Below are positions 25,723 to 29,297 of a stretch of DNA of 29,297 bases, one piece after another. A model generated the notes under the pieces. That model did no database searches, was not told the DNA's origin, and saw only the letters and a list, made by a program, of their open reading frames with translations. The number at the start of each line of letters is the position of its first letter. Position 1 is the stretch's first letter. A program made the translations under genes and the position numbers. The DNA is from a virus, in the IMG/VR virus record IMGVR_UViG_3300009136_000027, positions 1-29,297 of that record, one strand, 5' to 3'.

Positions 25723-26652
25723 ATGCCCATTCAAGTAATGACAACTACGCAGGTTGACCATCCGATTAACCTGCATTATCAGACCAAGGTATTGACCCGC
25801 GTCATAGCCAAGTTTCTGTATGCCCAATGGGGACAGAATTACTCGATACCCCAACACGCGGGCGATACGAACAAATGGCGCAGATGGTCTAATTTACTGG
25901 CCCAGACCACGCCGTTGACCGAGGCCGAAGATTCCACGCCGGTTTTGATTTCGAAGACCGATTTGTCCGTAACCATAAAGGAATACGGCGTTCCGGTCAA
26001 AATCAGTTCGTGGATGAAGTTTACAGGGCTGAACAGCGACCAGGACAATATTGCCAATGTCCTAATGGACAATATGAGACTGACCCTCGACACCCTGTGT
26101 CGTGATGTTTGTGTCGGCACCGCATCAAGAACGACCGCTTCGGGTGGCTCTCCGACGGAGACTTATATCAACAAGACCGACATCGACACGATAGTCACCA
26201 ATCTCGAAGGCGAAAACGCCACGATGATGACATCCCCCATTCTTGCGGGAACCGGACAGGGCACATCTCCCATCAGGGCGGCCTATATCGGTATTGGTCA
26301 TACGAACCAGAGGCCGAGGCTCGAAGCGGTTGCAGGATTCAAGCATACTTCAAACTATCCTCGCAACGAGCCTATTATGAACGGCGAGTTTTGCTCTACG
26401 GATGACGTCAGGTGGCTGCTTACGACCAACGCCCCTGTTTCAGGGTCGAACTACGACAATATAATTATGGCCAAGGAGTTTTTCGGCAATGCTAAAATCG
26501 AAGGAAACTCCGCCGACAGGCCGTTGATTTTCACGCCCGCCGACAGGACAGGCTCACCGATGCAGAGGTATTCGTACCTGGCCTGGCTGCAAAATTACGC
26601 CGCAAAAATCCTTAACGACAATTTCGGACATGTCTTGCGCACAACTGTATGA
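25723..26652 (+). CDS. Major capsid protein, N4gp56 family
   Basis: A 309-residue product that matches the N4gp56 family of HK97-fold capsid proteins: the N-terminal LTRVIAKFLYAQWGQNYSIP, then DTNKWRRWSNLLAQTTPLTEAEDSTP (about 47-72), which is the family's most recognisable stretch, and KEYGVPVKISSWMKFT. The C-terminal part contains AYIGIGHTNQRPRLEAV and SYLAWLQNYAAKILN. It forms the icosahedral shell. The ribosome site is AAAGGACTAAATC. It follows the scaffold-like gene by 12 bases. Confidence 0.9.
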   Translation: MPIQVMTTTQVDHPINLHYQTKVLTRVIAKFLYAQWGQNYSIPQHAGDTNKWRRWSNLLAQTTPLTEAEDSTPVLISKTDLSVTIKEYGVPVKISSWMKFTGLNSDQDNIANVLMDNMRLTLDTLCRDVCVGTASRTTASGGSPTETYINKTDIDTIVTNLEGENATMMTSPILAGTGQGTSPIRAAYIGIGHTNQRPRLEAVAGFKHTSNYPRNEPIMNGEFCSTDDVRWLLTTNAPVSGSNYDNIIMAKEFFGNAKIEGNSADRPLIFTPADRTGSPMQRYSYLAWLQNYAAKILNDNFGHVLRTTV

Positions 26653-26686
26653 CAGTAAAGGATTTATGCGAAACAAGTTAATTTAA

Positions 26687-26701
26687 CCTTTTTTTGAAAG
26701 G
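26687..26701 (+). promoter_or_regulatory. Hairpin masking a ribosome site
   Basis: CCTTT (26687-26691) can pair with AAAGG (26697-26701), the ribosome site of the gene at 26710. The 15-base motif ACCTTTTTTTGAAAG, with the next G, is shared with 10144-10159 before the gene at 10169. The five A-U/G-C pairs give a weak hairpin that could tune translation. Confidence 0.4.
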
Positions 26702-26709
26702 GTAGAAAG

Positions 26710-27393
26710 ATGAATTTAAGAATAGGACATTTTCTGGCTGATGGTGAATTGATTTATTTGCCAATAGGTTACATCCCTGATTTTTACGTAATGGACAAGA
26801 TAAGTGGCGGGGATGGAGCAGTACACCAAGCCAAATGGTATTACGGTATGGAGTCGGATGAGGCTTCCGGTTCGCGGGAAGGTTGGACCGACCAGGAAGG
26901 CACTACGGATGTTCTTGCCGACACTGCTGGTATTTCCTCTTATAACACAGGCTCGCAAAAACCAGCGATAGCGGTTTGGCGGGCAGACCAGACAGCGCTT
27001 CTCAATAAGGTGTCGGGGGCCAGCATAACGGTTGTGGCGAGAAGCGCAACCGCACCTGGCACATTTACAGTAGGCACTACTTCTGGCGTTAACGACCTTG
27101 GCCAAGTCGTTGATAGAGAAGCAATTTTCGAGTGCGTAACTGCCGGAACCACCGATTCAACCGAACCGGCGTGGCCCACTGCTATTGGTGGACAAGTCAC
27201 TGACAACACCACCGTTTGGGAGCGTGTCAACGAACCAACGAAACGCGGCGGCTATCAGGGTGTTTGCATTGCTGCTGCCCTAATGACCGACAGCGATAGA
27301 TGGTATTACCGTGCTTTCAAATCCGACAATGGAAACTTGGACCACGGTGACGTTGATGGCTGGCCGGATGGTATCGACCCGAACTGGAAATAA
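26710..27393 (+). CDS. Capsid-associated structural protein (head decoration or fibre candidate)
   Basis: A 227-residue product directly after the capsid gene. The middle (about 125-165) reads FECVTAGTTDSTEPAWPT...VTDNTTVWERV, a small beta module common in phage virion proteins (the EPAWPT-x-x-G-x-VTD-x-T-x-W pattern) and often repeated in fibres or decoration proteins. The N-terminus is an LPIGYIPDFYVMDKI strand set, and the C-terminus is Asp/Gly-rich. It probably binds or extends the head surface. The role is inferred from context. Confidence 0.7.
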   Translation: MNLRIGHFLADGELIYLPIGYIPDFYVMDKISGGDGAVHQAKWYYGMESDEASGSREGWTDQEGTTDVLADTAGISSYNTGSQKPAIAVWRADQTALLNKVSGASITVVARSATAPGTFTVGTTSGVNDLGQVVDREAIFECVTAGTTDSTEPAWPTAIGGQVTDNTTVWERVNEPTKRGGYQGVCIAAALMTDSDRWYYRAFKSDNGNLDHGDVDGWPDGIDPNWK

Positions 27394-27418
27394 CCTAAAC
27401 AAATTAGAAAGGTAGATT

Positions 27419-28084
27419 ATGGAACTACGCGAAAGAACAAGAGAAGAGCTATTGGATATGGCAAAGAGCCTGAAGCTCGAAGTTGCCAAGAACATTACCA
27501 CCGAGGACTTGAGAGCGAAGGTGGAGCTTGAAGCCATCAGGCACACGGTAAAGGTCGAGGAAGAGGTACGGGCGGATTTGCAGGCCAAAGCCAAGATAAA
27601 GCGGGACATTGCAGAGATAAGGGCGACCGCCGAACTCAACAACATAGAGATTAAGATTCCCATAACCCCGACTCTGGCCGATGTCGTCAGGTTGCAGAAA
27701 GAGCTTAACATCAAAAAGAAAGAACCCAAGCCTTCGCCTGAGACCGTTGCTATTCAAGCAAGCAAAAGGGTCTATGCGATATTCCACAACCAGGAAGAGG
27801 ATGACGTGGACATGAAGTGCATACCCGGCGGCAAGTATCATTTTCACTTCTGGCCGGAGCGGATTCACGTCATCCCCGAATGGCTTGTCGGCTATATGCG
27901 CAGGCAGGCCCGTGTCCCCATTATGGGCAATAGGAAAAACCCACTCACGGAAGCAATGGAATCCGTGCGGATTGGTTGGAAGAACAGGGTTCTTTTCGAG
28001 GTTCTTGGCGACGCCCCCAAAGATGCTCCTTTCGGCGTGGTTCTTGACGAAGGAATTTTGGAGAAATTCAAACAACCTATTTAA
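27419..28084 (+). CDS. Head-module protein with Rho-N/LEM-like N-terminus
   Basis: A 221-residue product. Residues 3-38 (REELLDMAKSLKLEVAKNITTEDLRAKVE) match a helix-extended-helix (HeH, LEM or Rho-N-like) element. A long charged helix follows to about 105. The C-terminal half has VYAIFHNQEEDDVDMKC... and FHFWPERIHVIPEWLVGYMRRQARVPI, a pattern (F-x-N-x-E...L/W-P-x-x-x-x-x-P-x-W-L-V) that I have seen in conserved phage structural-module proteins of unknown role. It starts after GAAAGGTAGATT. The fusion of two parts suggests an adaptor. Confidence 0.65.
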   Translation: MELRERTREELLDMAKSLKLEVAKNITTEDLRAKVELEAIRHTVKVEEEVRADLQAKAKIKRDIAEIRATAELNNIEIKIPITPTLADVVRLQKELNIKKKEPKPSPETVAIQASKRVYAIFHNQEEDDVDMKCIPGGKYHFHFWPERIHVIPEWLVGYMRRQARVPIMGNRKNPLTEAMESVRIGWKNRVLFEVLGDAPKDAPFGVVLDEGILEKFKQPI

Positions 28085-28102
28085 TAATAAAGGAGATTTG
28101 TT

Positions 28103-29297
28103 ATGAGACTAATGCTTACAGGTGCAATGTGCAACACCCAGGATGAGGTCGCTACGCACCTAAACAAAAATAGTCAGGAACACGATAGTTACGATAACGA
28201 CATTGAACTATTAAGAGCCAGGGTCAACGTAGTCGAAGCCAAAGTCGGGAAGCGGGCCACGAGAAGCTGGGTCAGGGATTTGTTGAAATCAAAGAAAAAG
28301 AACAAAGGAAGTGTGCTTATGAAAACTTTAGTGGGTTTAGTTTTGGTTGTGCTGATATTTTGTGGTACGGCGTTTGGCGCTGACGTGTGGCCGATTACTT
28401 ATTCGACCTGCGCAACGCCAGACCAATTGGTTCAACTACTCAGGAACAGGTTTGCCAATCTGTCGGCGACCACTTACACATTCACGCCAAGCACGGAACC
28501 GTCCTCGGCAGACACAACAGAGGGAATGGTTTACTACAAAGATTCAAGTGATACGCTCCAATTAAGGACAGAGAGCGCCTGGGTGGATATTGACGTGGCA
28601 GGCGCTTCAAGTCTTGATGCGGCATACACTATCGGGCAAGATATCGGAGTTGACGCAGGTGCTCTGACGCTTACGACGACAGATTCGGCAGATACCGCTG
28701 CATTTGCGATTGTGCACGCTGAAACTGGAGGTTATCCAGCTTTTTCCATTAGTAATGCAGGTACAGACCCGACCATTGAGATTACTACAACTGGTACTGG
28801 TGCGGATATTACTGGTTCGTCGGCAACGTGGTCGGTAGCTGCGACTGGCGTTGGTACGTTTCTAAGTTTCGTACTTGAAAACAGTGAAACTATCGATAAC
28901 GTCGATGATGGCGAGATAACATTCGGCAATGCTGTAGACGACACAGCGATTTCGTGGGCTACTGCCAATGTGCTTAAATGGACTTCAGATACGGACGTAG
29001 TGACAGTTGACTGGGACTTGCTGGACGACCATCAAGGTTTGAGGAATATTGCTTTTGACGTTGATGAGAAAGGATATGTTACTTTAGCTGGTACTGGTAC
29101 GGGCGACGATTTAACTATTCAGCAAACTACCAGTGGCCAGGATGCAAGTCTTATCCTGCAATCGACCGGTACTGGTACAGATGCGTTAAGTCTTATTACG
29201 TCCACTACTGGTGATATTTCGTTAAGTTCGGCGGATAATATCACTCGGACCGCTGCTGACGACATCACAGACGTTACTACAGATGGTGCGTATACTG
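28103..29297 (+). CDS. Long open frame with internal signal peptide, fibre-like repeats (3' end off contig)
   Basis: Open from the ATG at 28103 (AGGAGA upstream) to the window end, at least 398 residues. Residues 1-72 are polar and helical. Residue 73 (ATG at 28319, with AAAGGA upstream) starts a textbook signal peptide: MKTLVGLVLVVLIFCGTAFGAD. The rest is Thr/Asp/Gly-rich beta sequence with repeats (TGTGADITG, GTGTGDDLTI, TGTGTDALSL, GDISLSSADNI), typical of tail-fibre or adhesin-like proteins. Either a single protein with an internal hydrophobic segment or two nested products with different starts is made. The position after the capsid genes fits a structural or surface protein. Confidence 0.75.
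   Translation, partial: MRLMLTGAMCNTQDEVATHLNKNSQEHDSYDNDIELLRARVNVVEAKVGKRATRSWVRDLLKSKKKNKGSVLMKTLVGLVLVVLIFCGTAFGADVWPITYSTCATPDQLVQLLRNRFANLSATTYTFTPSTEPSSADTTEGMVYYKDSSDTLQLRTESAWVDIDVAGASSLDAAYTIGQDIGVDAGALTLTTTDSADTAAFAIVHAETGGYPAFSISNAGTDPTIEITTTGTGADITGSSATWSVAATGVGTFLSFVLENSETIDNVDDGEITFGNAVDDTAISWATANVLKWTSDTDVVTVDWDLLDDHQGLRNIAFDVDEKGYVTLAGTGTGDDLTIQQTTSGQDASLILQSTGTGTDALSLITSTTGDISLSSADNITRTAADDITDVTTDGAYT

Noticed and set aside
27449-28075. A 208-residue minus-strand frame
   Set aside because: It mirrors the plus-strand gene at 27419, which has a good ribosome site and a recognisable pattern.

Overview
The window is the interior of a tailed double-stranded DNA phage (or prophage) genome, most likely a metagenomic contig. 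Its first 67 bases are an Illumina Nextera adapter, so real sequence starts at 68. The right edge cuts an open gene. The phage assignment rests on a large terminase (18787-20328), a P22-type portal (20806-22776), a scaffold-like protein (24895-25710) and an N4gp56-type major capsid protein (25723-26652). These sit among dozens of tightly packed, mostly overlapping small genes. Five clear TTGACA/TATAAT-type promoters mean host RNA polymerase with a sigma70-like factor is used. All three stop codons end genes, so the code is standard. Asp-Pro-Asn motifs recur in several exported products, a habit I associate with Phycisphaerae-type Planctomycetes. That is only a weak hint about the host.

Layout. 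(a) 68-1294: small membrane, coiled-coil and lipoprotein genes that look like a lysis cassette, closed by an intrinsic terminator. (b) 1379-7155: a promoter and a structured leader RNA, then rightward accessory genes, including a degenerate tRNA, an HNH-like protein, two YopX-type proteins, a winged-helix protein and a PD-(D/E)XK exonuclease-like protein. (c) 7172-7917: two more leader RNAs of the same design with a repeat-rich stretch between them. (d) 7918-12867: replication and recombination genes: replication initiator-like, SSB-like, DNA methyltransferase, NinG, ASCH-like. (e) 12916-14652: six leftward genes of unknown function. (f) 14653-15360: a non-coding block with divergent promoters, a palindrome and a roughly 450-nt structured RNA that ends at a terminator just before the small terminase gene. 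(g) 15361-29297: packaging and head genes, ending in a long open frame that resembles a tail-fibre or other surface protein.

The most unusual feature is a family of promoter-proximal RNAs near 1413-1534, 7207-7288 and 7799-7901. In each, two long helices interlock in the order A-B-A'-B'. Helix B:B' is an intrinsic terminator, and a ribosome-binding site follows within a few bases. A fourth A-B-A'-B' element lies on the minus strand (14245 to 14154). Its A' strand is also a perfect 14-nt complement of the start-codon region of the gene just upstream. I read these as topological attenuators or small regulatory RNAs that gate gene blocks. This is inference from base pairing alone, with no covariation or expression data.
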